A stretch of DNA of 64,000 nt from Planococcus sp. SK3692 (GTDB lineage: Bacteria > Bacillota > Bacilli > Bacillales_A > Planococcaceae), in the NCBI RefSeq assembly GCF_028890485.2, contig NZ_JARCHV010000001.1, positions 248,001 to 312,000 of the forward strand, in the 5' to 3' direction. Position numbers and translations under genes: made by a program. Below the pieces are notes generated by a model. It had not been told where the DNA came from. It was given only the letters and a program-made list of their open reading frames with translations, and ran no database searches. Below, piece after piece: positions 1-8,001 of the stretch. Within the stretch, counting starts at the first letter, position 1; each line of letters opens with the position of its first letter.

Positions 1-627
1 GATGCGGTCGGTCACCGTATCGACGTCATGCGTCACGAGCACCAGCGTAATATTGCGTTCCCGGTTGAGCGCAGCGAGCATGTCGTAGAACGCCTGCACG
101 TTTTGGACGTCAATGCCGACAGTCGGTTCATCGAGTATGAGCACTTTCGGCTTGGCGACAAGCGCGCGAGCTATAAAGACGCGCTGCTGCTGCCCCCCAG
201 AAAGTTCGCTGATGCTGCGGTTTTTAAAGGATTTCATGCCCACTGCATTCAGCGCTTCTTCGACTTGCTGGGCTGTGTTTTTCGGGAGTTTATGGAACAA
301 GCCGGCTTTTTTCGCCAGGCCACCTGCCACTACTTCCTGAACAGTTGCCGGAAAAGCCGAGTTGAACGAATTCGACTTTTGCGACACATAGCCAATCCAT
401 TCGCGGTGTTTGAACTGTCTCGAATCAACGCCGAACAATTCCACGCTGCCTTCGGAAGGCCGGATAAGCCCGAGCATGATTTTCAATAAAGTCGATTTCC
501 CCGATCCGTTTGGTCCGAGTATCGCCAGGAAATCGCCTTCCTCCACTGCCATCGAAATGTGATCCAGTGCTTTTGTTTGTTCATATTCATAGCTGACTTC
601 TTTAATGTTGATTAATGGCGCTGCCAT
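1..627 (-). CDS. znuC: Zinc ABC transporter ATP-binding protein, 3' end cut by window edge
   Basis: This is the ATPase subunit of a metal ABC importer, most likely for zinc. From the ATG at 627 it reads 209 codons to the window edge, so roughly 40 C-terminal residues are missing. Walker A GPNGSGKST is at residues 38-46, the signature LSGGQQQR at about 142-149, Walker B LDEP at about 165-168 and the H-loop histidine near 200. A Zur-like box lies in the leader, and related genomes place znuC-znuB-zur beside nfo; both favour zinc over manganese. The permease and regulator would lie outside the window. The Shine-Dalgarno (GGGG, 7 bases upstream) is modest. Confidence 0.9.
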   Translation of the reverse strand, partial: MAAPLINIKEVSYEYEQTKALDHISMAVEEGDFLAILGPNGSGKSTLLKIMLGLIRPSEGSVELFGVDSRQFKHREWIGYVSQKSNSFNSAFPATVQEVVAGGLAKKAGLFHKLPKNTAQQVEEALNAVGMKSFKNRSISELSGGQQQRVFIARALVAKPKVLILDEPTVGIDVQNVQAFYDMLAALNRERNITLVLVTHDVDTVTDRI

Positions 628-646
628 AGGGACGCCCCTTTTCCAA

Positions 647-661
647 TAAGAATGATTACGA
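647..661 (-). promoter_or_regulatory. Zur-like operator of znuC
   Basis: Read on the minus strand the site is TCGTAAT-C-ATTCTTA. The left half matches the Bacillus Zur 7-1-7 consensus TCGTAATnATTACGA exactly and the right half partly. It lies between the predicted -10 and the znuC start, where a bound repressor would block transcription when zinc is plentiful. Assignment is by motif only. Confidence 0.6.
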
Positions 662-673
662 TTTACTATAGAA

Positions 674-702
674 AGTATAGAGCACTTGTCTGCTCCTGTA
701 AA
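674..702 (-). promoter_or_regulatory. Predicted sigma-A promoter of znuC
   Basis: On the minus strand, -35 TTTACA (697-702) and -10 TATACT (674-679) are separated by 17 bases. Each hexamer matches 5 of 6 consensus bases. The Zur-like box starts about 12 bases downstream of the -10. Confidence 0.6.
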
Positions 703-820
703 CCGTTTGGGCTTTTAAATAACGCTTTTGGAAGTCGATCAGCAAACTGCAAATCGTAAAAGCCTCATTGCTTTATCTTGCGCGGCCCTTTTCCGATTCG
801 GACTGCTTTTAACTTCAAAT

Positions 821-876
821 AAAAAAAGGCTGTTCGAAATGCCATGTTTCATGACTTTTCGCAACAGCCTTTTCCT
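821..876 (-). terminator. Intrinsic terminator after nfo
   Basis: An inverted repeat AAAGGCTGTT (825-834) / AACAGCCTTT (863-872) is followed, in the nfo direction, by a run of T. The loop is long (about 28 bases) and may hold a secondary stem. Confidence 0.7.
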
Positions 877-882
877 TCATTA

Positions 883-1782
883 TTATGATTCGATCGGCAA
901 TTTCATCTTCTCAATGTCATCAGGCGCAAAAATGCCGTTTTTGAACATCTCGATTTCATATGCGTAGGGTGCTTTTTTCTTTTTCGCATCCAGGCCGACA
1001 TACGGCGTTTCGAGTATTTTCGGCACATGCATCAATTGTTTGTGGTGGACAATTGAATTGAGTGCGTCAAAACCGATTTCGCCGAAGCCGATGTTCTCGT
1101 GGCGGTCTTTCCCTGCCCCGCGCACGTTTTTACTGTCGTTGATGTGCAGCACTTGCAGACGATCGATTCCGATAATGCGGTCGAATTCCGCCAACACCCC
1201 GTCAAAATCTTCTTTGATGTTATAACCGGCATCGTGAACGTGGCAAGTATCAAAGCACACCGACAGACGCTCGTTGTGAGTGACGCCATTGATGATCGCC
1301 GCCAGCTCCTCAAAGCTTCTGCCAATTTCTGTTCCTTTTCCAGCCATCGTCTCAAGGGCGATGTTGACCGGAAAATCCTGCGTCAACACTTCATTCAAGC
1401 CTTCGATGATTTTCTGTGTGCCGGCTTCCACTCCCGCGCCGACATGTGCACCGGGATGCAAGACGATTTGTTCCGCACCGAGTGCTGCCGTGCGTTCGAT
1501 TTCCGACTGCAAGAACTCAACGCCGAGTTCGAATGTTGCCGGTTTAGTTGTGTTAGCAATATTGATGATATAAGGTGCGTGAACGATGATATTCGACAGG
1601 CCATGCTCTGCCATATGCGCCCGTCCCGCTTCGATATTCAATTCTTCGATCGGTTTGCGGCGCGTGTTTTGCGGTGCGCCCGTATAGATCATAAAAGTCG
1701 TAGAGCCGTAGGAAGCGGCTTCCTCACTCGCGCCGAGAAGCATTTTCTTGCCGCTCATCGAGACATGCGATCCTAATAGCAT
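883..1782 (-). CDS. nfo: Endonuclease IV (AP endonuclease)
   Basis: This 299-residue protein has the usual length of bacterial endonuclease IV, which cuts DNA 5' of abasic sites in base excision repair using three zinc ions. Metal-binding family motifs are visible: [26 protein letters not shown] and HINDSKN...[14 protein letters not shown]. The ATG at 1782 has an AAGGGG Shine-Dalgarno. It starts 12 bases after the cshB stop and is probably cotranscribed with it, then ends at a terminator. This is the same cshB-nfo order as yqfR-yqfS in B. subtilis. Confidence 0.96.
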   Translation of the reverse strand: MLLGSHVSMSGKKMLLGASEEAASYGSTTFMIYTGAPQNTRRKPIEELNIEAGRAHMAEHGLSNIIVHAPYIINIANTTKPATFELGVEFLQSEIERTAALGAEQIVLHPGAHVGAGVEAGTQKIIEGLNEVLTQDFPVNIALETMAGKGTEIGRSFEELAAIINGVTHNERLSVCFDTCHVHDAGYNIKEDFDGVLAEFDRIIGIDRLQVLHINDSKNVRGAGKDRHENIGFGEIGFDALNSIVHHKQLMHVPKILETPYVGLDAKKKKAPYAYEIEMFKNGIFAPDDIEKMKLPIES

Positions 1783-1794
1783 TCAAAAAACCCC

Positions 1795-3090
1795 TTACTT
1801 TTTGCGGTTTTTACGTCGTTCCGCTTTTTTAATTTCGTCCATTTTCCATTTCATTTTCTTCTTGTACATCGGTTTGACACTTTTCGGTTTGTGGACCATC
1901 GATTTTGCCTTAGTATCGGCCTCATTCTCTGTGCGCACACGTTTTTTACGGCCGTGGCGCTCTTTCATATCGACAAATTCGCCTTTGACGATGTCTTTTT
2001 GCTGGAATGGGATCCCCATCTTCTCGACGCGGACAATGGCATCCTCGTCTTCCGGGCTGAACAACGTAATCGCGACGCCTTTAAGGCCCGCACGCGCTGT
2101 GCGCCCGACGCGGTGGATAAAGAACTCCAGGTCTTCCGGCAATTCGTAGTTGATGACATGGCTGACGCCTTGGATATCGATTCCGCGTGCTGCAAGGTCT
2201 GTCGCTACGATGTACTGATACTCCAGGTCGCGCACTTGCTTCATCATTTTAACGCGCTCGCGCGGTGCCAAATCTCCGTGAACCTTCCCTACGCGAATGC
2301 CGCTTTTCGACAATTCTTCAGCGATGTAATCGGCATTTGTGCGTGTATTGACGAAAATGATCGCGAGATACGGATTGATGATTTTCATCACTTCTTGCAA
2401 ACGTTCAACTTTCTTTTTGCTGCGCACAGGCACCAAATAGAAATCCAAACCTTCTGCAGTTGGGCGCTTATCGCCGATTTTGATATGTGCCGGGTTGGCC
2501 ATGTATTTTTTCAGGAAGGGCTTGAGTTTTTCAGGAATTGTAGCCGAGAAAACATACATTTCCAAGTCTTCGCGCATTTTCCCTGCGACTTGGTCGATTT
2601 CTTCGATAAAGCCCATGTCGAATGCCAAATCTGCCTCATCGACGACCAAAATCTTCGCGGTATGGACGAGCAATGCATTTTCATTGACGAGGTCTTTCAA
2701 ACGACCCGGTGTCCCGATCACGATATGCGGCTGCGTCTTCAATTTATTGATCGAACGTTGTTTGTCCGTTCCGCCGATGAACGATTTCACTTCGATGCCG
2801 GAATCGCCGATCAGTTTTTGGATTTCGTTAAAAATCTGTGTTCCGAGTTCACGTGTCGGCGCAGCGATCACCGCCTGCACTTCCTGTTTCGAAACATCTA
2901 TACGTTCGACGATCGGGATGATGAAACTATGGGTCTTGCCTGTACCTGTGTGGGACTGGCCAATGGCACTGTTTCCACTCATGATTTGTGGAATCATTTC
3001 CTTTTGGATAGCTGTCGGTTCTGTAAAACCGAGTTTTTCGACCGCTTCAAGCAAAAATGGCTTGAGACGGTATTCGTTAAATTTTGTCAT
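1795..3090 (-). CDS. cshB: DEAD-box ATP-dependent RNA helicase CshB
   Basis: This 431-residue DEAD-box helicase unwinds RNA duplexes using ATP; CshB-type enzymes act in cold adaptation and in mRNA and ribosome handling. Visible motifs in order are the Q-motif region (TEPTAIQ, 23-29), Walker A SHTGTGKT with K52, PTREL, VVDEADLAFD, SATIPE and HRVGRTARAG. The tail after about residue 375 is very rich in Lys and Arg, as expected for RNA binding. AAGGAGG precedes the ATG by 12 bases. It is divergent from ispH and upstream of nfo. CshB rather than CshA rests mainly on position next to nfo. Confidence 0.93.
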   Translation of the reverse strand: MTKFNEYRLKPFLLEAVEKLGFTEPTAIQKEMIPQIMSGNSAIGQSHTGTGKTHSFIIPIVERIDVSKQEVQAVIAAPTRELGTQIFNEIQKLIGDSGIEVKSFIGGTDKQRSINKLKTQPHIVIGTPGRLKDLVNENALLVHTAKILVVDEADLAFDMGFIEEIDQVAGKMREDLEMYVFSATIPEKLKPFLKKYMANPAHIKIGDKRPTAEGLDFYLVPVRSKKKVERLQEVMKIINPYLAIIFVNTRTNADYIAEELSKSGIRVGKVHGDLAPRERVKMMKQVRDLEYQYIVATDLAARGIDIQGVSHVINYELPEDLEFFIHRVGRTARAGLKGVAITLFSPEDEDAIVRVEKMGIPFQQKDIVKGEFVDMKERHGRKKRVRTENEADTKAKSMVHKPKSVKPMYKKKMKWKMDEIKKAERRKNRKK

Positions 3091-3120
3091 GGGATATAGT
3101 TCCCTCCTTAAGCTCTAGCT

Positions 3121-3129
3121 ATTATAGCA
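3121..3129 (-). promoter_or_regulatory. Predicted extended -10 promoter of cshB-nfo
   Basis: The minus strand reads TGC-TATAAT, an extended -10 with a perfect hexamer (3121-3126). No good -35 is seen 16-18 bases upstream, which fits an extended -10 promoter. Confidence 0.5.
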
Positions 3130-3158
3130 TAAAATGGCTCTCCTGAGCGATGCATCTT

Positions 3159-3187
3159 TTGTAAAGAGACGGTGTCTCCGTTATAAT
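3159..3187 (+). promoter_or_regulatory. Predicted sigma-A promoter of ispH
   Basis: -35 TTGTAA (3159-3164) and -10 TATAAT (3182-3187) are 17 bases apart. The spacer holds a perfect 5-3-5 inverted repeat, GAGAC-GGT-GTCTC (3166-3178), which could be an operator. Confidence 0.6.
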
Positions 3188-3221
3188 AAAGTCATGATGT
3201 TGAAAGGAGTGCGGTTTGATA

Positions 3222-4202
3222 ATGAAAGTAAAAAAGATATCACCAAGAGGCTATTGCTACGGGGTAGTAGATGCTATGGTCATTGCGAAAAATGCAGCCA
3301 TGGATGAAACCTTGCCGCGCCCGATTTATATACTGGGCATGATTGTCCACAATAAACATGTGACGGATGCATTTGAACAAGATGGCATCATCACTCTTGA
3401 CGGCAGCAACCGCCTAGAAATTTTGGAAAAGGTTGAAACGGGCACCGTCATTTTCACAGCACACGGCGTATCGCCGCAAGTGCGCGAACTGGCTAGAAGA
3501 AAAGGGCTCGTGTCGATCGATGCCACGTGTCCGGATGTTACCGTAACGCATGACTTGATCCGCGAAAAAACAGCGGAAGGCTACCACATCATCTACATCG
3601 GCAAAAGCGGCCACCCGGAACCGGAAGGCGCAATCGGCGTCGCTCCGGACCTCGTCCATTTGGTTGAAAAGCTCGAAGATGTGAATTCGCTTGAGCTCAA
3701 CGAAGATAAGATCATCATCACCAACCAAACCACAATGAGCCAATGGGATGTTGTCCATTTGATGGAACGGTTGAAAGAACGTTTCCCACAAGCAGAAGTG
3801 CATAAAGAGATTTGTCTGGCTACACAAGTTCGACAGGAAGCAGTCGCAGAACAAGCCGGAGATACCGATCTTTTATTGGTCATCGGTGACCCGATGAGCA
3901 ATAACTCGAACCGCCTGGCGCAAGTGTCGCAAGATATCGCCGGCACGCCGGCTTACCGCATCTCTGATTTGTCTGAACTGAAATTGGAATGGCTCGAAGG
4001 CATCGAAACGGTCGCTTTGACCGCTGGCGCCTCCACGCCGACACCGATCGTCAAAGAAGTAATGAAGTTCTTGGACCAGTACGACCCGGAAGATCCGGAA
4101 ACGCACACACTCGAGCGTTCCGTACCACTCAACAAAATCTTGCCGAAGATCAAGCATCCGAAACCATCGGACCGCATCGAGCCGTATCCGGTAAACGAAT
4201 AA
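3222..4202 (+). CDS. ispH: 4-hydroxy-3-methylbut-2-enyl diphosphate reductase (IspH)
   Basis: IspH is the last enzyme of the MEP isoprenoid pathway; it reduces HMBPP to IPP and DMAPP with a [4Fe-4S] cluster. The conserved cysteines are visible in GYCYG (Cys12), DATCPDV and EICLATQ, as are the family histidines in TAHG and GHPEPEG. I chose ATG 3222 (326 aa) because it aligns with the usual N-terminus ahead of [13 protein letters not shown] at 3216 is better spaced from GGAG (6 bases against 12) and is a real alternative. The gene stands alone between its promoter and a terminator, as yqfP does in Bacillus. Confidence 0.96.
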   Translation: MKVKKISPRGYCYGVVDAMVIAKNAAMDETLPRPIYILGMIVHNKHVTDAFEQDGIITLDGSNRLEILEKVETGTVIFTAHGVSPQVRELARRKGLVSIDATCPDVTVTHDLIREKTAEGYHIIYIGKSGHPEPEGAIGVAPDLVHLVEKLEDVNSLELNEDKIIITNQTTMSQWDVVHLMERLKERFPQAEVHKEICLATQVRQEAVAEQAGDTDLLLVIGDPMSNNSNRLAQVSQDIAGTPAYRISDLSELKLEWLEGIETVALTAGASTPTPIVKEVMKFLDQYDPEDPETHTLERSVPLNKILPKIKHPKPSDRIEPYPVNE

Positions 4203-4206
4203 GCTA

Positions 4207-4240
4207 TAAAAAAGAGGCCCTTAATGGGGCCTCTTTTTTA
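4207..4240. terminator. Bidirectional terminator between ispH and yqfO
   Basis: A GC-rich stem AAAAGAGGCCC / GGGGCCTCTTTT with A and T runs on both sides can stop both ispH (+) and convergent yqfO (-). Confidence 0.85.
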
Positions 4241-4245
4241 TCTCT

Positions 4246-5358
4246 TCACTTTAAACGAAACGGCTCTGTGTTTACCTCGGAAGGCAGAAATTCACATTGC
4301 CATTTTGCGCTTTGTTTCGTCATATAATCGACGACTCCCTGGATCATCACTTTTTCGACATGGTGCCCTGGGTCAATCACTGGCAAGCCGATTGCCTGTG
4401 CATCTTGTGCGACGTGGAAATAAAGATCACCCGTTACATAGACATCCGCTCCGGCGCGTTTTGCCTGTTGGATGTATTTATTGCCATCGCCGCCGAGCAC
4501 CGCCACTTTTTCGATCGTTTCATCACCAGTGCCGACGACACGCGCAAACGGTACATCCAAACTTTTTTTCACATGCTCGGCAAAAGCATCCAGGCTTATC
4601 TCTTCTTTTAAACGCCCAATGCGGCCAAGACCCATCGGCAATTCCTTGTTCTCCAAGGTGAAAACGTCGTATGCCGGCTCCTCGTAAGGGTGCGCTGCCA
4701 TCATCGCACGGATCACGCGATCTTTTTCGGCTTTTCTGACAACGACTTCAATTTTCGATTCTGCTGTCTCTTCCATTTTGCCCGCTTCCCCAATATATGG
4801 GTCGGCTGAAGCATTCGGCCGGAAGCGCCCCGTGCCAGACAAAGTATAGCTGCAATAGTCATAATCACCGATTGCTCCGGCACCCGCGTCGCCGAACGCT
4901 TTTCTTACTTGGTCTTCATGGCTTTCAGGCACGAATACGGCAATCTTCACGAGCTCCGCTTCGTACGTCTTCACCAACACTTCCGTGTCGCTTAATCCGA
5001 GCGCATCTGCCAACAAGTCATTGACACCGCCCCACGCAACATCAAGATTGGTATGGGCTGCATATACTGCAATATCATTTTTGATCAGTTTCTCCATCAA
5101 TTGGCCTTGGGGAAAATCTGTCTGGAGATTTTTCAAGGGCCGAAAAATCGGCGGATGGTGCGCGATGATGAGGCCTGCGCCTTTTTCGATCGCTTCGTCC
5201 ACCACTGCATCATCGACATCCAGCGTCACCAGCACGCGTTCAATCTTTTTATTCAAGGTACCGACGTGCAGCCCGATCGGATCTCCTTCCATCGCCAAAT
5301 ATTTCGGCGACCATTTTTCAAACTGTTCGATAATCTGTTGCCCGTTAGGAATTTTCAT
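4246..5358 (-). CDS. yqfO: Nif3-like dinuclear metal centre protein YqfO
   Basis: This 370-residue member of the Nif3/YqfO (DUF34) family forms a toroidal hexamer with a dinuclear metal site. The exact reaction is unsettled; links to GTP cyclohydrolase I regulation and metal handling have been proposed. Metal-site motifs AHHPPIF and HTNLDVAWGG lie in the N-terminal half, and PGHHVEK near the C-terminus. The extra middle part (about 130-240) matches the PII/CutA-like insertion of long Firmicute forms. Its start overlaps the end of trmK by 14 bases, so the two are translationally coupled. Confidence 0.92.
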   Translation of the reverse strand: MKIPNGQQIIEQFEKWSPKYLAMEGDPIGLHVGTLNKKIERVLVTLDVDDAVVDEAIEKGAGLIIAHHPPIFRPLKNLQTDFPQGQLMEKLIKNDIAVYAAHTNLDVAWGGVNDLLADALGLSDTEVLVKTYEAELVKIAVFVPESHEDQVRKAFGDAGAGAIGDYDYCSYTLSGTGRFRPNASADPYIGEAGKMEETAESKIEVVVRKAEKDRVIRAMMAAHPYEEPAYDVFTLENKELPMGLGRIGRLKEEISLDAFAEHVKKSLDVPFARVVGTGDETIEKVAVLGGDGNKYIQQAKRAGADVYVTGDLYFHVAQDAQAIGLPVIDPGHHVEKVMIQGVVDYMTKQSAKWQCEFLPSEVNTEPFRLK

Positions 5359-6058
5359 CCACGAACACCTCTTCCATCAATGCGATTTTTTCGAGCAATT
5401 GCTCTTTTTTCGTACGAATGTCTTCGGTTTGTTGTGTGTTCTCCAAGCGCTCGGCGATCGCTTTCCATTGTGTCGCTTCGCGCTGCCACTTTTCCTTGAA
5501 AATTTCGCTTTGCTGTTTCACTAGCTCCGGGCCGAATAGCAACTCTTTCGCATCTAGCTGCACTTCTTCAGCAGTCGGCTCCAACACGAGGATCTCATAG
5601 ATCTTGTCTTTTTCTTTCAAGATCTCTTCTGCTACAATGCGCCAGCCGTTTTCGACAGCCCATTCCCGGATTGCTTGGGCGTGAACGTTTGGCTGAAGGA
5701 TTAAGCGCTCTACCCCTTCAAGCCGCCCTTTGCCTTCTTCCAAGATGGAAGCGATCAGCGTGCCGCCCATTCCGGCAATGGTCACCGCTGTAATCCCGTC
5801 TGATGGCTCGATCGCTTCAAGTCCCGGGGCGAGCCGAACCGTGATCTTGCTTTCAAGCCCTTCCGCGCGTACTTGCTTTTTTGCCGATTCATAAGGGCCT
5901 TTGACGATCTCTCCTGCAACCGCACGGCTGGCGATGCCGTGATGGAGAAGATGGCATGGCAAATAGGCGTGGTCTGAGCCGATATCTGCCACGACCGCAC
6001 CTGCTTGCACATATTCTGCCACTTTCATTAATCGAACTGATAATTGCTGCGCGTTCAT
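5345..6058 (-). CDS. trmK: tRNA (adenine(22)-N1)-methyltransferase TrmK
   Basis: TrmK methylates N1 of A22 in the tRNA D-loop using S-adenosylmethionine. The SAM-binding motif ADIGSDHAYLP is near residues 30-40, followed by the family motif ITVRLAPGLEAI and VTIAGMGG. I chose the ATG at 6058 (237 aa) because TTAGGAGGAA lies just upstream; a longer frame to 6079 has no ribosome site. The only space between this start and the cccA terminator is about 20 bases, leaving no room for a promoter. Confidence 0.93.
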   Translation of the reverse strand: MNAQQLSVRLMKVAEYVQAGAVVADIGSDHAYLPCHLLHHGIASRAVAGEIVKGPYESAKKQVRAEGLESKITVRLAPGLEAIEPSDGITAVTIAGMGGTLIASILEEGKGRLEGVERLILQPNVHAQAIREWAVENGWRIVAEEILKEKDKIYEILVLEPTAEEVQLDAKELLFGPELVKQQSEIFKEKWQREATQWKAIAERLENTQQTEDIRTKKEQLLEKIALMEEVFVDENS

Positions 6059-6074
6059 AAAGTTCCTCCTAATT

Positions 6075-6113
6075 GACAAAAAACCCTTAGCTCCAGAAGA
6101 ACTAAGGGTTTTG
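6075..6113 (-). terminator. Intrinsic terminator between cccA and trmK
   Basis: Stem AAAACCCTTAG / CTAAGGGTTTT with a T run in the cccA direction. Its T run sits directly against the trmK ribosome-binding site. Confidence 0.8.
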
Positions 6114-6116
6114 ATG

Positions 6117-6506
6117 CTATTCGAGTGAAAGGACCCACTCAGCCATTGCTGCTACGTTCTCTTCAGGAACAAGTCCTGGAGGCATTGTTCCTTTGCCGTT
6201 GATCAAAATTTCTTCGATTTCTTCTTGGCCAAGCTCTGTAGCCACTAGTGATGGGCCAACTCCGCCTTCATAGCTTGAACCGTGGCAAGAAACACAGCTT
6301 GCTTCTGCTGTAGCTTCAGGGTCAAAGTCGCCGCTTGCCGCTTCTTCTCCGCCTTCGCCTTCAGCTGCTTCTCCGCCGCCTTCTTCTGCCGCTTGTTCTT
6401 CAGCGATTTCAGCTTCGTTGCCGACTCCTTCCAATGACAGGAAGAAAATCAGGCCAATACCGAAAGCCATGATTAAGATATAAGGTACAATTGCATTCTT
6501 TTGCAT
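6117..6506 (-). CDS. cccA: Membrane-anchored cytochrome c-550
   Basis: This 129-residue small c-type cytochrome carries electrons on the outer face of the membrane. An N-terminal membrane anchor (about residues 6-26) is followed by a Glu/Gly/Ala-rich linker and a heme domain with CVSCH and the axial methionine in GTMPPG. The ATG at 6506 has AGAAGGAGGG upstream. The linker is very acidic (runs such as AAEGEGGEEAASG). B. subtilis also has cccA next to sigA. It is followed by its own terminator. Confidence 0.93.
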   Translation of the reverse strand: MQKNAIVPYILIMAFGIGLIFFLSLEGVGNEAEIAEEQAAEEGGGEAAEGEGGEEAASGDFDPEATAEASCVSCHGSSYEGGVGPSLVATELGQEEIEEILINGKGTMPPGLVPEENVAAMAEWVLSLE

Positions 6507-6697
6507 CCGTAACCCTCCTTCTACTGTGTTCTGCTTGATGATAGTATAAGTATCATTCATTATTGTACTGTATTATCCAGTAAACGAAAAGCCATAACGA
6601 ATAATAAATGCCGGATTGTGACAAAATCGGTAAATTCGAAGGATTCTGTTGACGGCAATGATCAAGCAGTTCAAGCTTCATGGTTTTACGAATCCAA

Positions 6698-7837
6698 TCA
6701 GCAGCCGACCAGGCGTGAAATGACCATGCGCTGCACTTCAGATGTTCCTTCGCCAATCTCTAGGAGCTTGGCGTCGCGCATATAGCGCTCGACTTCGTAT
6801 TCCTTCATATAGCCGTAGCCGCCATGGATCTGGATCGCTTCATCTGCCACTTCCATCGCCATCTCGGAAGCATATAGTTTAGCCATGGACGCTTCTTTCG
6901 TGAACGGGCGCCCTTGATCTTTCAGCCATGCCGCCTTGTAGACCATAGTGCGTGCCAGTTCGATCTTCATTGCCATATCGGCCAATTTGAATTGTGTCAC
7001 TTGGAATTCCGATAAAGGCTTGCCGAACTGCTTGCGTTCTTTCGCATAAGCGAGTGCTTTATTGAATGCGCCTTGTGCGATCCCGACTGCCATCGCCGCA
7101 ATGCCAATGCGCCCGCCGTCAAGTGTTACCAAGAATTGCTTAAAGCCTTCGCCGCGTTTGCCAAGCAGGTTTTCTTTTGGCACGCGAACGTTCTCAAGCA
7201 CTAACTCGGTCGTGTTCGATGCGTTCAAGCCCATTTTTTCGTAATTATCAATAATCGTGAAGCCTTCTGCATCGGTCGGCACGATGATGGCGCTGATTTC
7301 TTTTTTGCCGTCATTCATGCCGGTAATGGCCGTGATCGCCAAATGCTTCGCATGGCTTGCGTTTGTGATATATACTTTCGATCCATTAATTACCCAATCG
7401 TCTCCGTCTTCTACTGCACGTGTTTCCGTTCCCCCTGCATCCGATCCGGCATTCGGTTCTGTCAGACCGAACGCGCCGAACGATTCTCCGGAACAGATCG
7501 GCGTCAAATACTTCTGTTTCTGTTCTTCTGTCCCGAACAAGCTGAGCGGAGCACCACCTAGCGAAATATGGGCAGAGTATGTGATGCCTGTTGAAGCACA
7601 GACACGGCTCAATTCTTCTGTGACAATCGCAAAACTCGTCGTATCAGCCCCCGCTCCGCCATAAGCTTCATCAAACGGCAAGCCCATCATCCCCATGTCA
7701 GACAGCTGCTTGAAGGCCTCTTTCGGAAATTCTTTTGTGCGGTCGCGGTCGACAGCACCAGGAGCCACTACTTTATCTGCAAACTCCCGCATCGTCTTCT
7801 TGATCATTTGCTGTTCTTGTGTCAAATCGAAATTCAT
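6698..7837 (-). CDS. Acyl-CoA dehydrogenase (short-chain type)
   Basis: This 379-residue FAD enzyme oxidises acyl-CoA to enoyl-CoA, probably a short- or branched-chain substrate. FAD and substrate motifs are visible: FGLTEPNAGSDAGG, VYITNASHA, the acyl-CoA dehydrogenase signature QIHGGYGYMKEYEVERYMRDA and, near the end, EIGEGTSEVQR, where the Glu of GEGT is the usual catalytic base. The ATG at 7837 has AAAGGGGATG upstream. It is closest to MmgC/butyryl-CoA dehydrogenase types, but the substrate cannot be read from sequence. In B. subtilis this place between cccA and sigA has no such gene. Confidence 0.92.
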   Translation of the reverse strand: MNFDLTQEQQMIKKTMREFADKVVAPGAVDRDRTKEFPKEAFKQLSDMGMMGLPFDEAYGGAGADTTSFAIVTEELSRVCASTGITYSAHISLGGAPLSLFGTEEQKQKYLTPICSGESFGAFGLTEPNAGSDAGGTETRAVEDGDDWVINGSKVYITNASHAKHLAITAITGMNDGKKEISAIIVPTDAEGFTIIDNYEKMGLNASNTTELVLENVRVPKENLLGKRGEGFKQFLVTLDGGRIGIAAMAVGIAQGAFNKALAYAKERKQFGKPLSEFQVTQFKLADMAMKIELARTMVYKAAWLKDQGRPFTKEASMAKLYASEMAMEVADEAIQIHGGYGYMKEYEVERYMRDAKLLEIGEGTSEVQRMVISRLVGC

Positions 7838-7954
7838 ATCTTACATCCCCTTTGCTATGAATACGCTTACAATATTCATTATATAGCTAAAATTCCGACA
7901 CAAGCAAGGCATAACGGAAAGTTATTCCAATATGTTGCCGCCAAGAATTTTATT

Positions 7955-7996
7955 ACAAAAAAATCCTTCCCGGCTTTTGGCCAAGGAAGGATTCAT
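7955..7996 (-). terminator. Intrinsic terminator after sigA
   Basis: Stem AATCCTTCC (7962-7970) / GGAAGGATT (7985-7993) followed by seven T in the sigA direction. The acyl-CoA dehydrogenase gene therefore needs its own promoter downstream. Confidence 0.85.
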
Positions 7997-8001
7997 TTCG
8001 T

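Noticed and set aside
1891..3099. Open frame of 402 codons on the + strand opposite cshB
   Set aside because: It is exactly antisense to a clear DEAD-box helicase, has no ribosome site and a Cys/His/Phe-rich composition typical of a mirror frame.
6553..6756. Small frame of 67 codons between cccA and the acyl-CoA dehydrogenase gene
   Set aside because: It overlaps the 3' end of the dehydrogenase in another frame, has no good ribosome site and no known relatives that I recognise.
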